Part shown: piece after piece, positions 28,438 to 36,945 of the stretch | Layout of the letters: each line of letters starts with the position of its first letter | Numbering within the stretch: the first letter of the stretch is position 1 | NCBI RefSeq assembly: GCF_900115505.1 | Contig: NZ_FOWQ01000009.1 | Span: forward strand, 166,374-230,373 | Source: Geodermatophilus dictyosporus | GTDB lineage: Bacteria > Actinomycetota > Actinomycetes > Mycobacteriales > Geodermatophilaceae | Direction: 5' to 3' | Length of the DNA stretch: 64,000 nt | Notes under the pieces: generated by a model | Told to the model about the DNA's origin: nothing | The model's database searches: none | The model's input: only the letters and a program-made list of their open reading frames with translations | Translations under genes and position numbers: made by a program

Positions 28438-29646
28438 GTGGACTTCGACGACACTCCCGACGAGGCCGCCTACCGGGCGCGCGTCCGGGCCACGCTGGAG
28501 GAGCACGACGCCGAGCTGCTGCACGTGCGGCCGGGGGAGCCGACCGACGCCCGCCTGCGCGAGGCCGAGCTGCGCGCCACCCAGCGGGTACTGGCCGACG
28601 CCGGGCTGGTCGGCGTCACGTGGCCGCGGGAGCACGGCGGGCAGGGCGGCACGCTGGTGCAGCAGGCGATCGTGGCGCAGGAGCTGGCCCGCGCGCGGGT
28701 GCCCACGCTGGTCAACCACATCGGCATCGGCATGTGCGGGCCCACGGTCATCGCGCACGGCAGCGACGACCAGCGCTCCCGGTACCTGACCCGGCTGCTG
28801 CGCGCCGACGACGTGTGGTGCCAGCTGTTCAGCGAGCCGGCCTCGGGCTCGGACCTGGCGGCGCTGCGCACCTCCGCCGTCCGCGACGGCGAGGACTGGG
28901 TGGTCAACGGCCAGAAGGTGTGGACGACGCTCGCCCACGTCGCCGACCTCGGCATCCTGCTCACCCGCACCGACCCGACGCGGCCCAAGCACGCCGGGCT
29001 GACGATGTTCGTCGTCGACATGCACGCCCCCGGCGTCACCGTCCGGCCGCTGCGGCAGATGACCGGCGGTGCCGACTTCAACGAGGTCTTCTTCGACGAC
29101 GTCCGCATCCCCGACGGCGAGCGGCTCGGCGAGCCGGGGGAGGGCTGGCGGGTCGCGCTCACCACGCTGATGAACGAGCGGGTGGCGATCGGCGGGGCCG
29201 GCAGCGACATCGGCCAGTCGGCCGAGGCGCTGGCCGCCCACGCCCGCGACCGGCTGCCCGCGCTCGGCGCCGACCAGCAGGCGCTCGCCCGCCAGGCGGT
29301 GGGCCGGGCGCTGGTTGCCGCGCTGGCCAGTCGCTACACCGGCTACCGCCGCTTCACCGCGCTGAGCAAGGGCGGCGTGCCCGGCCCCGAGGCCAGCGCC
29401 GGCAAGCTCGGCGGCACCGCCGCGGCCCGGCTGGTGTCCGACGCCGGTGTCCGCCTGCTCGGGGACGAGGCGGTGCTCGGCGCCACCGCCGACGGCGACG
29501 AGACCTGGCAGAGGGCCCAGGCCTACGTGCCGGGCATCGCCATCGCCGGCGGCACCGACCAGGTGCTGCGCAACATCCTCGGCGAGCGGGTGCTGGGCCT
29601 GCCGCCGGAGCCCCGGACCGACAAGACCGCCCCCTTCTCGAGGTGA
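28438..29646 (+). CDS. Acyl-CoA dehydrogenase, first subunit of an adjacent pair
   Basis: The 402-aa enzyme has the full dehydrogenase fold: WPREHGGQGGTLVQQAIVAQ helix region, the FAD/substrate strand LFSEPASGSDLAALRT, WVVNGQKVWTTLAHVAD, and the C-terminal IAGGTDQVLRNILGERVLGL. The position that is a catalytic Glu in short-chain enzymes (YEGT) is Gly here. The start is GTG 28438. It is followed by a second dehydrogenase with GTGA overlap, which suggests a hetero-oligomer as known for mycobacterial FadE26/27-type pairs. Confidence 0.9.
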   Translation: MDFDDTPDEAAYRARVRATLEEHDAELLHVRPGEPTDARLREAELRATQRVLADAGLVGVTWPREHGGQGGTLVQQAIVAQELARARVPTLVNHIGIGMCGPTVIAHGSDDQRSRYLTRLLRADDVWCQLFSEPASGSDLAALRTSAVRDGEDWVVNGQKVWTTLAHVADLGILLTRTDPTRPKHAGLTMFVVDMHAPGVTVRPLRQMTGGADFNEVFFDDVRIPDGERLGEPGEGWRVALTTLMNERVAIGGAGSDIGQSAEALAAHARDRLPALGADQQALARQAVGRALVAALASRYTGYRRFTALSKGGVPGPEASAGKLGGTAAARLVSDAGVRLLGDEAVLGATADGDETWQRAQAYVPGIAIAGGTDQVLRNILGERVLGLPPEPRTDKTAPFSR

Positions 29647-30659
29647 CGACGGTGGACTTCGACCTCTCCGACGACCAGCGCGACGCCGCCGCCGGCGCCC
29701 GCGCGTTCTTCACCGGCTCGGTGTCGACGGCGGCCGCGCGCGCCGCGCTCGAGGGCACCGCGGCCCCCGCGCCCGGCCGCGAGGCGCTGGCCGACATCGG
29801 CTTCCTCGGCATCACCGTGCCCGAGTCGGCCGGTGGTGCCGGCGGCAGCGTGCTCGACCTCGCCGTCGTCGCCGAGCAGGCCGGTGCGGTGCTGGCCGCG
29901 CCGTCCCTGGTGACGGCGGCCCGCGCGGCGGTGCTGCTGGAGTCCGCACCCGACCTGGCCGCGCAGCTCGCCGACGGGTCCACCGCGATCGCCGTCCTCG
30001 ACGGGCCCGTGACCGGGTCGGCGCCCTCGATCGACGCCGCCGACGCCACCCTCTTCCTCGGCCTGGACGGCGGCACCCTCGTCGCCGGCGAGGGCGTGGT
30101 GGTGCCCGGGCGGCCGCTGGACGCCACCCGCGGCCTGGCCTCGGTGCGGCTGACCACCCGCCGGGTGCTGGCCGAGGACGCCGGCGAGCGGTGGGCGCGG
30201 GCCCGCGCGGTCGGCGCGGTGGTGCTGGCCGCCGAGGACCTCGGCGCGGCCGACCGGGCGGTGCAGCTCGGCGTGGCCTACGCCAAGGAGCGCGAGGCGT
30301 TCGGCCGGCTGATCGGCTCCTACCAGGCGGTCAAGCACATGCTCGTCGACGCGTGGGTCGGCGTGGAGCAGCTGCGGTCGCTGGTGTGGTGGGCGGCGTG
30401 GGCCGCCGACGCCGCGCCCGCCGACGCCGCGCCCGCCGAGCTCCCGCTGGCCGCCGCGGCCGCCAAGGCCTACGCCGCCGAGGCCCTCGAGCGGGCCGCG
30501 GAGACCCTGGTGCAGGTGCACGGCGGGATCGGCTTCACCTGGGAGCACGACGCGCACCTGTACTGGCGCCGGGCGAAGGTCGACCGGCTGCTGCTCGGCG
30601 ACGCCGGCGAGCACCACGACACCGTCGCCCGCCTGGCCGTCGCCGGCGCCCTGGGGTGA
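29643..30659 (+). CDS. Acyl-CoA dehydrogenase, second subunit
   Basis: The 338-aa partner is shorter in the beta domain than the first subunit. It keeps FDLSDDQRDAAAGARAFF at the N-terminus, IGFLGITVPESAGGAGG, GVAYAKEREAFGRLIGSYQA and VHGGIGFTWEHDAHLYWRRA, where the Glu of TWEHD is the likely catalytic base. The two proteins may share one active site set. GTG 29643 overlaps the previous stop; GTG 29652 is the alternative. The enoyl-CoA hydratase follows with another GTGA overlap. Confidence 0.88.
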   Translation: MTTVDFDLSDDQRDAAAGARAFFTGSVSTAAARAALEGTAAPAPGREALADIGFLGITVPESAGGAGGSVLDLAVVAEQAGAVLAAPSLVTAARAAVLLESAPDLAAQLADGSTAIAVLDGPVTGSAPSIDAADATLFLGLDGGTLVAGEGVVVPGRPLDATRGLASVRLTTRRVLAEDAGERWARARAVGAVVLAAEDLGAADRAVQLGVAYAKEREAFGRLIGSYQAVKHMLVDAWVGVEQLRSLVWWAAWAADAAPADAAPAELPLAAAAAKAYAAEALERAAETLVQVHGGIGFTWEHDAHLYWRRAKVDRLLLGDAGEHHDTVARLAVAGALG

Positions 30660-31558
30660 GCCCCACCCAGCTGCGCTACGAGGTGGCCGACCGGGTCGCG
30701 ACGATCACGCTGTCGCGGCCCGAGCGGCTCAACGCCTTCACCGCGGTCATGGCCGGCGAGCTGGCCGGGGCCGCGGCGGCCGCCGACGCCGACGACGCGG
30801 TGCGGGTGGTCGTCGTCACCGGCGAGGGGCGGGCGTTCTGCGCGGGCGCCGACCTCGCCGCCGGCTCCGGCGGCCTGGGCGACCGCGCCCGCGGCGCGGC
30901 CGTCGACGACCCCGCCGGCCGGGGCACCGTGGGCGGCCTGCCCCGCGACTGGGGCGGGGTGGCCTCGCTGCCCTTCGCCGCGCTGCGCAAGCCGGTGATC
31001 GCGGCGGTCAACGGCCCCGCGGTGGGCATCGGCGCCACGCTCACCCTGCCGATGGACGTCCGGATCGCCGCCGAGTCGGCCCGCTTCGGCTTCGTCTTCG
31101 CCCGCCGCGGCATCGTCCCGGAGGCCGCCTCGTCGTGGTTCCTGCCGCGGGTGGTCGGCATCAGCCAGGCGATGGAGTGGGTGGCCACCGGCCGGGTCTT
31201 CGGCGCCGAGGAGGCGCTGCGCGGGCGGCTGGTGTCGCGGGTGGTGCCCGACGCCGAGCTGCTGCCCGCCGCCCACGCGCTCGCCGCCGAGATCGCCGAC
31301 AACACCAGCGGGGTGGCCGTCGGCGCGGCCCGGCAGCTGCTGTGGTCGATGCTCGGTGCGCCCTCGCCCTGGGACGCGCACCGCGCCGAGACCCGGGCGC
31401 TCGCCGAGCTCGCCAGCGGCCCCGACGTGGCCGAGGGCGTGGCCGCCTTCCTCGCCAAGCGGGCGCCGGACTTCACCGCCCCGCTCGGCGACGGCGAGGT
31501 CGCCGGGGTCCCGCGCTGGCCCGCGCCGCCGGACGACGCCGGGCCACCCCCGGGATAG
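30656..31558 (+). CDS. Enoyl-CoA hydratase/isomerase family protein
   Basis: The crotonase fold is seen in 300 aa: ATITLSRPERLNAFTAVMAG near the start, the oxyanion strand GRAFCAGADLA around residue 62, PVIAAVNGPAVGIGATLTLP around 110, and the FGFVFARRGIVPEAASSWFL segment with Glu at a catalytic position. The C-terminal extension is Pro-rich. It should hydrate or isomerise the enoyl-CoA produced by the two dehydrogenases. Translation is coupled to the upstream gene; the stop codon lies inside the terminator stem. Confidence 0.9.
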   Translation: MSPTQLRYEVADRVATITLSRPERLNAFTAVMAGELAGAAAAADADDAVRVVVVTGEGRAFCAGADLAAGSGGLGDRARGAAVDDPAGRGTVGGLPRDWGGVASLPFAALRKPVIAAVNGPAVGIGATLTLPMDVRIAAESARFGFVFARRGIVPEAASSWFLPRVVGISQAMEWVATGRVFGAEEALRGRLVSRVVPDAELLPAAHALAAEIADNTSGVAVGAARQLLWSMLGAPSPWDAHRAETRALAELASGPDVAEGVAAFLAKRAPDFTAPLGDGEVAGVPRWPAPPDDAGPPPG

Positions 31559-31582
31559 ACGAGGGGCGGCCCGGCGTCGTCC
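31531..31582. terminator. Bidirectional terminator between convergent operons
   Basis: A 15-bp perfect inverted repeat (31531-31545 GGACGACGCCGGGCC with 31568-31582) spans the stop codon of the hydratase and ends 5 nt before the stop of the minus-strand pxpC gene. It can stop transcripts from both sides. Confidence 0.7.
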
Positions 31583-31587
31583 GCGGG

Positions 31588-32553
31588 TCAGGACAGCAGC
31601 TCGCGCACCTGCCGCCACCGTGCGGCGGCCTCGTGCCGGGCGGCGAGCGCCTCCTCGAGCGGAACGGGGCGGAAGCGGGTCCGCGTCCCCGGCGAGGACT
31701 GGCCCACCAGGTCCAGGTCGGCGCTGATGACCGTGGCCACCATGGCGTAGCCGCCACCGGAGACCGCGTCCCGGTGCAGGATGATCGGCTCCACCCCGCC
31801 CGGGACCTGGATCGACCCCAGCGGGTACCCCGCGTCGACGATGTTGGACAGGTCCGACCCGGCGCCGAACGGCTGCTCCCGGTCCTGCCACTCGAGCGTC
31901 CCGCCGCTGTACCGGAAGCCGATCCGGTCGGCGACCGGGGTCAGCGTCCAGGTGGTGTCGAGCAGCGTGGCCAGTCCCCGCTCGGTGAGCCGGTAGTCGT
32001 AGAGGCCGAGCACCACCCGGAGGTCGACGTCCTTCGACAGCGCCGGCCGCAGCTCCTCGGGCACCGACCTCCCGGCCGTCCCCGAGCCGGTCCCCACCGG
32101 CAGGACGTCGCCGGCGCGCAGCACCCGGCCCTCGAACCCGCCGAACGAGCCGAGGGTGTACGTGCTGCGGCTGCCCAGGACGACGGGCACGTCGAGGCCC
32201 CCGGACACGGCCACGTAGATCCGGGCCCCCGCCTCCAGGTAGCCGAACGAGAGCTCGGCCCCGGCCGCCACCTCGACCGACTCCCACTGGGGGACCGGCT
32301 CGCCGTCGAGCAGGGCCGGCATGCGGCCCCCCGTGACGGCGACGACGGCCCGCTCGGTGAACCGCAGGTGCGGCCCCATGTAGGCGGCCTCGACCACGGC
32401 GGCACCGGGGTCGTTGCCGACGAGGAGGTTGGCCACCCCGGAGGAGTAGAGGTCGACCGCCCCCGACGGCGGGATCCCGACGTCGTAGTACCCGGTGCGC
32501 CCGCGGTCCTGGACGGACGCGGCCAGGCCCGGCGCGACGATCTCAACGGCCAT
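31588..32553 (-). CDS. pxpC: PxpC/KipA-type biotin-dependent carboxyltransferase subunit
   Basis: The 321-aa protein matches the AHS2/KipA family: SVQDRGRTGYYDVGIPPSGAVDL near the start (split runs), LEAAYMGP-type strand (VEAAYMGPHL), VAVSGGLDVPVVLGSRSTYT, the PVADRIGFRY segment and VPGGVEPIILHRDAVSGGGYA. Pxp/Kip proteins are homologous to the carboxyltransferase part of urea carboxylase. It is the last gene of a run PxpA-biotin carrier-biotin carboxylase-PxpB-PxpC, and its start overlaps pxpB by 11 nt. A complex with PxpB is expected. Confidence 0.92.
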   Translation of the reverse strand: MAVEIVAPGLAASVQDRGRTGYYDVGIPPSGAVDLYSSGVANLLVGNDPGAAVVEAAYMGPHLRFTERAVVAVTGGRMPALLDGEPVPQWESVEVAAGAELSFGYLEAGARIYVAVSGGLDVPVVLGSRSTYTLGSFGGFEGRVLRAGDVLPVGTGSGTAGRSVPEELRPALSKDVDLRVVLGLYDYRLTERGLATLLDTTWTLTPVADRIGFRYSGGTLEWQDREQPFGAGSDLSNIVDAGYPLGSIQVPGGVEPIILHRDAVSGGGYAMVATVISADLDLVGQSSPGTRTRFRPVPLEEALAARHEAAARWRQVRELLS

Positions 32554-33433
32554 CGAGCACCTCCAGCAGTGCGGCGTTGTACTCGTCCGGCGCGGCGAGG
32601 AAGTCGTCGAGCCGGAACTCCACCTCCTGCTGGCGGAAGCGGAAGGTGCCCGCGGAGACCTCCTCGCCGATCTCCCGGTAGCGGCGCTCGTCGATGGCCG
32701 TGAACTTCACCAGGTCGCCGGGCCGGAAGAACACCATGAAGTCGGCGAAGTCCCCGAGGGTCTGCGTGGGATCGAAGATCGGCGCCGGCGTGACGCCGAA
32801 CATCTGGTAGCCGCCGGCGCCCCGCACGGAGTAGACGCAGGCGAAGCAGCCCCCGTGCCCGACGGTGAGCGGCGGGGTGTCGGTGCGCGGCCGGAGGTAC
32901 TTGGGGACCTGGAGCTGCCGCTCCCGGGAGACCATCTGGTACAGGAACGGCAGGCCGGCGACGAACCCCACCATCGAGGTCAGCCACGGCGAGCCGGAGT
33001 GCCGGGCGATGAACTCCTCGGTCGAGGCCAGCCCGTTCTCGGCCGCCGCGAACTCCAGGTCGTTGCCCTCCGGGCGCTGGTGCCGGTCGCGGAACCGGGC
33101 CGCGGTCTCGTTGGTGTACGGGTCGTCGTACCAGACCGGCACCTCGACGATGCGCGTCCGCAGGGCCAGGGACGGCGCCGACTCGACCTCCCGCTCGACC
33201 TCCCGGACCTGCGCCTCCAGCACGTCGGGGGCGATGACGTCCGGGTCGAACCGCACGAGGAACGACGCGTTGGCCGGGCAGATGTCGGCGACCCCCGCCA
33301 GCTGCCGGTCGGCCAGCGCCCGGGTCATGGCCGTCGCCGCGAAGTTGACCTCCAGGCTCATCGCCTCGTCGAGCTGCACGACGAGGTGCTCGTCGCCGCC
33401 CCACGAGTAGCGGCTGGGCCGCCGGGCGCTCAC
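32543..33433 (-). CDS. pxpB: PxpB/KipI-type carboxyltransferase subunit
   Basis: The AHS1/KipI family protein is 296 aa from GTG 33433, longer than the usual 220-240 aa because of an N-terminal strand domain. Core signatures are SFLVRFDP, VEVPVWYDDPY, IARHSGSPWLTSMVGFVAGL, the LPFLYQMVSRERQLQVPKYL run, HGGCFACVYSVRGAGGYQMFG and ADFMVFFRPGDLVKFTAID. With PxpC it forms the two halves of the carboxyltransferase unit. Its start overlaps the stop of the biotin carboxylase by 4 nt. Confidence 0.92.
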   Translation of the reverse strand: MSARRPSRYSWGGDEHLVVQLDEAMSLEVNFAATAMTRALADRQLAGVADICPANASFLVRFDPDVIAPDVLEAQVREVEREVESAPSLALRTRIVEVPVWYDDPYTNETAARFRDRHQRPEGNDLEFAAAENGLASTEEFIARHSGSPWLTSMVGFVAGLPFLYQMVSRERQLQVPKYLRPRTDTPPLTVGHGGCFACVYSVRGAGGYQMFGVTPAPIFDPTQTLGDFADFMVFFRPGDLVKFTAIDERRYREIGEEVSAGTFRFRQQEVEFRLDDFLAAPDEYNAALLEVLDGR

Positions 33434-34803
33434 GCGCTCCTCCGGGCCAGGCCGGCCTCGCTGCTGTCGGTCATCCACTCCTCCAGTGACGTGGTGTGGT
33501 AGCTCCCGGCCACGAAGCCGGGGTGGTCGGCGAGCCGGCGCAGGAAGGGGGCGGTCGTGGCGACGCCCTCGACCTCCACCTCGTCGAGGGCCCGCCGGGC
33601 GCGCGCCAGCGCGGTCTCCCGGGTGTCGCCCCAGACGACGACCTTGGCGAGCAGCGAGTCGTAGAACGGCGGGACCTCCCCGCCCTGCTCGCTGCCGGAG
33701 TCGACCCGGACGAACGGCCCCCCGGGCAGGTGCAGCCGCGCGAGGGTGCCGGGGCTGGGCAGGAACCCCGTGTCGGGGTCCTCCGCGTTGAGCCGGAACT
33801 CCAGGGCGTGGCCCTGCACCCGGACCTCCTCCTGGGGAAAGGACAGCGGGTCGCCGGCCGCGACGGTGAGCTGCTCGCGCACCAGGTCCCGGCCGGTGAC
33901 CATCTCGGTGACCGGGTGCTCCACCTGGATGCGGGTGTTCATCTCGATGAAGTGGAACTCGGCCCGCTCGGGGTCGTAGAGGAACTCGACGGTGCCCGCA
34001 CCGTGGTAGCCCACCTCGGCGGCGAGGGCGACCGCCGCGCCGGTCATCCGCTCCCGCACCGCCTCGGGCAGACCCGGGGCGCCGGCCTCCTCCACGACCT
34101 TCTGCCGGCGGCGCTGCAGCGAGCACTCCCGCTCGCCGAGGTGGACGAACCGCTCGCCGTCGCCGAAGACCTGCACCTCCACGTGCCGGGCCCGCTGGAC
34201 CAGCCGCTCCAGGTAGACCTCGGGGTTGCCGAAGGCCGACCGGGCCTCGCCCTGCACCCGCGGCAGCGCCTCGCGGAGCTCCTCGGCGGAGGCCACCACC
34301 CGGATCCCGCGGCCGCCGCCCCCGGCCGCGGCCTTGATGGCCACGGGGAAGCCGGTGGACCCGGCCACCTCGAGCGCCTCCTCCACCGTGGCCACCGGCC
34401 CGTCGGACCCCGGCACGGTCGGCACTCCCGCCCGGGCGGCGGTCTGCCGGGCCAGGACCTTGTCGCCCATGAGCCGGATGGCCTCGGGGGAGGGCCCGAC
34501 GAAGGTCAGGCCGGCACCGACGACCTTGCCGGCGAACGAGGCCCGCTCGGACAGGAAGCCGTAGCCGGGGTGCACCGCGTCGGCACCGGCGTCGAGGGCG
34601 GCGGCCACCACCGCGTCCTCGTCGAGGTAGCTGCGGGTCGCCGGCGCGGGCCCGACGACCCGGTGGGTGTCGGCCATCCGGACGTGCAGCGCGCCGACGT
34701 CGGCCTCGCTGCACACGGCGACGGTCCGGAGGCCGAGCTCCCGGGCCGCCCGCAGGACGCGGACGGCGATCTCCCCCCGGTTGGCGACGAGCAGGGTCTG
34801 CAC
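33430..34803 (-). CDS. Biotin carboxylase subunit (AccC-like)
   Basis: The ATP-grasp biotin carboxylase is complete at 457 aa: LLVANRGEIAVRVLRAAREL, DAVHPGYGFLSERASFA, the ATP loop KAAAGGGGRGIRVV, ECSLQRRRQKVVEEAGAP, FHFIEMNTRIQVEHPVTEMV and EFRLNAEDP. It charges the biotin carrier encoded just upstream with carboxyl from bicarbonate and ATP. I use GTG 34803 (8 nt after the carrier stop, family-like VQTLLVANRG) rather than the longer frame from 34842. No acyl-CoA carboxyltransferase beta subunit is nearby; the partner is PxpB/PxpC. Confidence 0.92.
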   Translation of the reverse strand: MQTLLVANRGEIAVRVLRAARELGLRTVAVCSEADVGALHVRMADTHRVVGPAPATRSYLDEDAVVAAALDAGADAVHPGYGFLSERASFAGKVVGAGLTFVGPSPEAIRLMGDKVLARQTAARAGVPTVPGSDGPVATVEEALEVAGSTGFPVAIKAAAGGGGRGIRVVASAEELREALPRVQGEARSAFGNPEVYLERLVQRARHVEVQVFGDGERFVHLGERECSLQRRRQKVVEEAGAPGLPEAVRERMTGAAVALAAEVGYHGAGTVEFLYDPERAEFHFIEMNTRIQVEHPVTEMVTGRDLVREQLTVAAGDPLSFPQEEVRVQGHALEFRLNAEDPDTGFLPSPGTLARLHLPGGPFVRVDSGSEQGGEVPPFYDSLLAKVVVWGDTRETALARARRALDEVEVEGVATTAPFLRRLADHPGFVAGSYHTTSLEEWMTDSSEAGLARRSA

Positions 34804-34810
34804 CGCGGCC

Positions 34811-35056
34811 TCAGCCGACGTCGACCGTGGCGACCGCGTCACCGGCGCCGAGGACCGACTGGTCCTCGGCGACGAAGGCGGTGAGGCTGCCGTCCGCGCC
34901 GGCCTTCACCTCGGCGTACTGCTTCATGATCTCGACCAGGCCGATGGTCTGGTCGGCGGTGACCGCGGCGCCCTCCTCGGCGAACGGCGGCTGGTCGGGC
35001 GCGGGGCGGCGGTAGAAGACGCCGGGCAGGGGGGAACGGACGGTGTGCTCAGGCAA
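34811..35056 (-). CDS. Biotin carboxyl carrier protein, minimal (81 aa)
   Basis: This is a stand-alone biotinyl domain. VRSPLPGVFYRRPAPDQPPF and EEGAAVTADQTIGLVEIMKQ lead to the biotinylated Lys in EIMKQYAEV, followed by the mirror half GSLTAFVAEDQSVLGAGDA. The usual MKM is MKQ here, as in carriers that accompany PxpBC. I start at TTG 35056 because GGAGGAAG lies 4 nt upstream and the frame above it is not family-like. It overlaps the pxpA stop by 8 nt. Confidence 0.88.
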   Translation of the reverse strand: MPEHTVRSPLPGVFYRRPAPDQPPFAEEGAAVTADQTIGLVEIMKQYAEVKAGADGSLTAFVAEDQSVLGAGDAVATVDVG

Positions 35057-35798
35057 CGCTTCCTCCAGGGTTCTCGGTCCGGGCGGCCGCCACCACACCG
35101 CGGACGGCGGTGGCGACCTCCACGGCGTTCGGGGTGTCCGAGTGCACGCAGATGCTCTCGAAGGTCACCGGGATCCGCGTCCCGGTGTCGGTCTCTGCCT
35201 CGCCCTCGGCGAGCGCGAGCCGGGCCCGCCGCTCGGCCAGCTCCGGCGGGGTGGCGTGGGGGCGGCGGGCGATGATCAGCGAGCCGTCGGCCCGGTAGCC
35301 GAGGTCGACGAAGAACTCGCCCACGAACGGCACCCCGCGCCGGCCGGCCACCCGCTCGTGCGCCGTCCCCACCAGGCCGTACACCGGGACCCCGTACTGG
35401 ACGGCGACGTCGCACACCGCGTCCATGAGCGCCTCGTCGCGGCCGACCATCCCGTAGAGGGAGCCGTGCGGCTTGATGTGGGACAGCCGCACGCCCTCGG
35501 CGTCGAGGAAGGCGCGCAGGGCGCCCACCTGGTAGAGGACGAGGTCGCGGACCTCCTCGGGGGTGAGCGCCATCTCCCGTCGGCCGAAGCCGACCGGGTC
35601 CGGCAGCCCCGGGTGGGCGCCGACGGCGACGCCTGCGGACGCGGCCGCGGTGACGACCTCGTGGATGCCCACGGGGTCGCCGGCGTGGAAGCCGCAGGCG
35701 ACGTTGACGGCGTCCACCAGCGGCAGCAGCGCCTCGTCGTTGCCGAAGGAGTGGATGCCGTACGACTCGCCCATGTCGGAGTTGATGCTGACCGTCAC
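35049..35798 (-). CDS. pxpA: PxpA (LamB/YcsF family, 5-oxoprolinase subunit A)
   Basis: The 249-aa protein carries SINSDMGESYGIHSFGNDEA at the N-terminus, VNVACGFHAGDP, VAVGAHPGLPDPVGFGRREM, IKPHGSLYGMVGRDEALMDA, GEFFVDLGYRADGSLIIARR and a final ESICVHSDTPNAVEVATAVR, all typical. In E. coli PxpABC opens 5-oxoproline with ATP. Here a biotin carboxylase and carrier follow, which changes the likely chemistry. The GTG start (35798) overlaps the stop of the zinc-ribbon gene; AGGGAAGGA is 8 nt upstream. Confidence 0.93.
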   Translation of the reverse strand: MTVSINSDMGESYGIHSFGNDEALLPLVDAVNVACGFHAGDPVGIHEVVTAAASAGVAVGAHPGLPDPVGFGRREMALTPEEVRDLVLYQVGALRAFLDAEGVRLSHIKPHGSLYGMVGRDEALMDAVCDVAVQYGVPVYGLVGTAHERVAGRRGVPFVGEFFVDLGYRADGSLIIARRPHATPPELAERRARLALAEGEAETDTGTRIPVTFESICVHSDTPNAVEVATAVRGVVAAARTENPGGSVA

Positions 35799-36181
35799 GA
35801 TCGTGTCCTTCCCTCTGCGGTGTGGCCCTCTGCGGTGTGGCCCTCTGCGGTGTGGTCCGCCCCGGCCGCCCGCGCGGCCGCGGCGACGGCGTCGGCGACC
35901 GGGGTGCGGGGTACCCGGTCCAGGACCGCCTGCGGGTGCAGCGCGGGGCCCGGCAGCGAGAGCAGCACGCGCCACAGCTCGCTCGCGGTGTCGGCCAGCA
36001 CACCGCGGCCGGTGGCGGTGCGCACGGTGAACCCACCCGGCCCGCAGGAGACCCGGGCCGGGTGGGCGCCGTCCTCCAGCACCTGGTTCACCAGGCGGGC
36101 GACCTCCCACCGGGCACGACGACCGGCCAGGACGGCCGACCACGCGTCGGTGGCCACCGCCCGTCCGCACGCTCCGCACAC
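35795..36181 (-). CDS. Small CxxC-containing protein with HTAEG repeats, 128 aa
   Basis: I do not recognise a family. From GTG 36181 it starts VCGACGRAVATDAWSAVL, a CxxC knuckle like a half zinc ribbon. It goes on with ARWEVARLVNQVLED and a strand SCGPGGFTVRTATGRG, then a helical ASELWRVLLSLPGPALHPQA segment, and ends in three perfect copies of HTAEG. It is translationally coupled to pxpA (GTGA overlap) and lies 24 nt after the upstream SDR gene, so it belongs to the operon. An adaptor or regulatory role for the oxoprolinase complex is only a guess. Confidence 0.65.
   Translation of the reverse strand: MCGACGRAVATDAWSAVLAGRRARWEVARLVNQVLEDGAHPARVSCGPGGFTVRTATGRGVLADTASELWRVLLSLPGPALHPQAVLDRVPRTPVADAVAAAARAAGADHTAEGHTAEGHTAEGRTRS
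35811..35855 (-). repeat. Three tandem copies of a 15-bp repeat inside a gene
   Basis: CCCTCTGCGGTGTGG is repeated three times without mismatch and in frame, encoding HTAEG-HTAEG-HTAEG at the C-terminus of the CxxC protein. Perfect identity points to recent slippage expansion. It lies 13-57 bases before the pxpA start codon, within the translational-coupling zone. Confidence 0.9.
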
Positions 36182-36204
36182 GGCGCTCTCCTCGGACGGT
36201 CCGG

Positions 36205-36945
36205 TCAGGGCATGACGTCGCCGGAGTTGGGCCCCAGCGTCTGCCCGACGTACAGGTCGCCGCCGGGCGAGGCGGCGAGCAGCACCGCGGTGGGGGCGAC
36301 CTCCTCGGGGCGGCCGAAGCGGCCCAGCGGGAGCTCCTCGCGCTTGGCGCGCTTCCAGTCCTCGGAGATGCCCTCGACCAGCGGGGTCTCGATCGGCCCC
36401 GGGGCGATGGCGTTGACGAGCACGCCGTCCGGGGCGACCTCCAGCGCCAGCGCCTTGGTCAGCCCCAGCACGCCGGCCTTGGCCGCGCTGTAGTGCGTCA
36501 GCGACGTCCCGCCCTTGATGGCCAGCTGCGAGGCGATGTTGATCACCCGTCCCGATCCGCGCGCGACCATGCCGGGGACCACGTACCGGCACAGCAGGAA
36601 GACGCCGGTCAGGTCCACGTCGATCGTCTCCCGCCACTGCGCCAGGGACATCTCGACCAGCGGTGACTGCGTGAGGATGCCCGCCGCGTTGACCAGGACG
36701 TCGATGCGCCCGAGCGCCTCCTCGGTGGCCGCGACCGCGCGGCGCACCGACGCCTCGTCGGCGACGTCGGCACCGACGCCCCCGACCGCGCCGAGCTCGC
36801 CGGCCACGGTCTGCGCCGCGGCCTCGTCCCGGTCGAGCAGGACGACGCGTGCTCCGGCGGCGACGAAGGCCTCGGCGATGGCCCGGCCGATCCCGCTCGC
36901 GCCGCCGGTCACCAGGGCGGCGCGCCCGTCGAGGACGCCCGTCAT
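36205..36945 (-). CDS. SDR family oxidoreductase
   Basis: A classical 246-aa short-chain dehydrogenase: VTGGASGIGRAIAEAF (NAD(P) loop TGxxxGxG), DVADEASV, NAAG at the beta-4 end, INIASQLAIKGGTSLTHYSA with the Ser and Tyr, then AKAG with the catalytic Lys, and IAPGPIETPL. Asp in LLDRDEAAA after beta-2 favours NAD(H). It oxidises or reduces a hydroxyl/keto intermediate of the pathway. ATG 36945 overlaps the upstream SDR stop (ATGA). Confidence 0.92.
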   Translation of the reverse strand: MTGVLDGRAALVTGGASGIGRAIAEAFVAAGARVVLLDRDEAAAQTVAGELGAVGGVGADVADEASVRRAVAATEEALGRIDVLVNAAGILTQSPLVEMSLAQWRETIDVDLTGVFLLCRYVVPGMVARGSGRVINIASQLAIKGGTSLTHYSAAKAGVLGLTKALALEVAPDGVLVNAIAPGPIETPLVEGISEDWKRAKREELPLGRFGRPEEVAPTAVLLAASPGGDLYVGQTLGPNSGDVMP

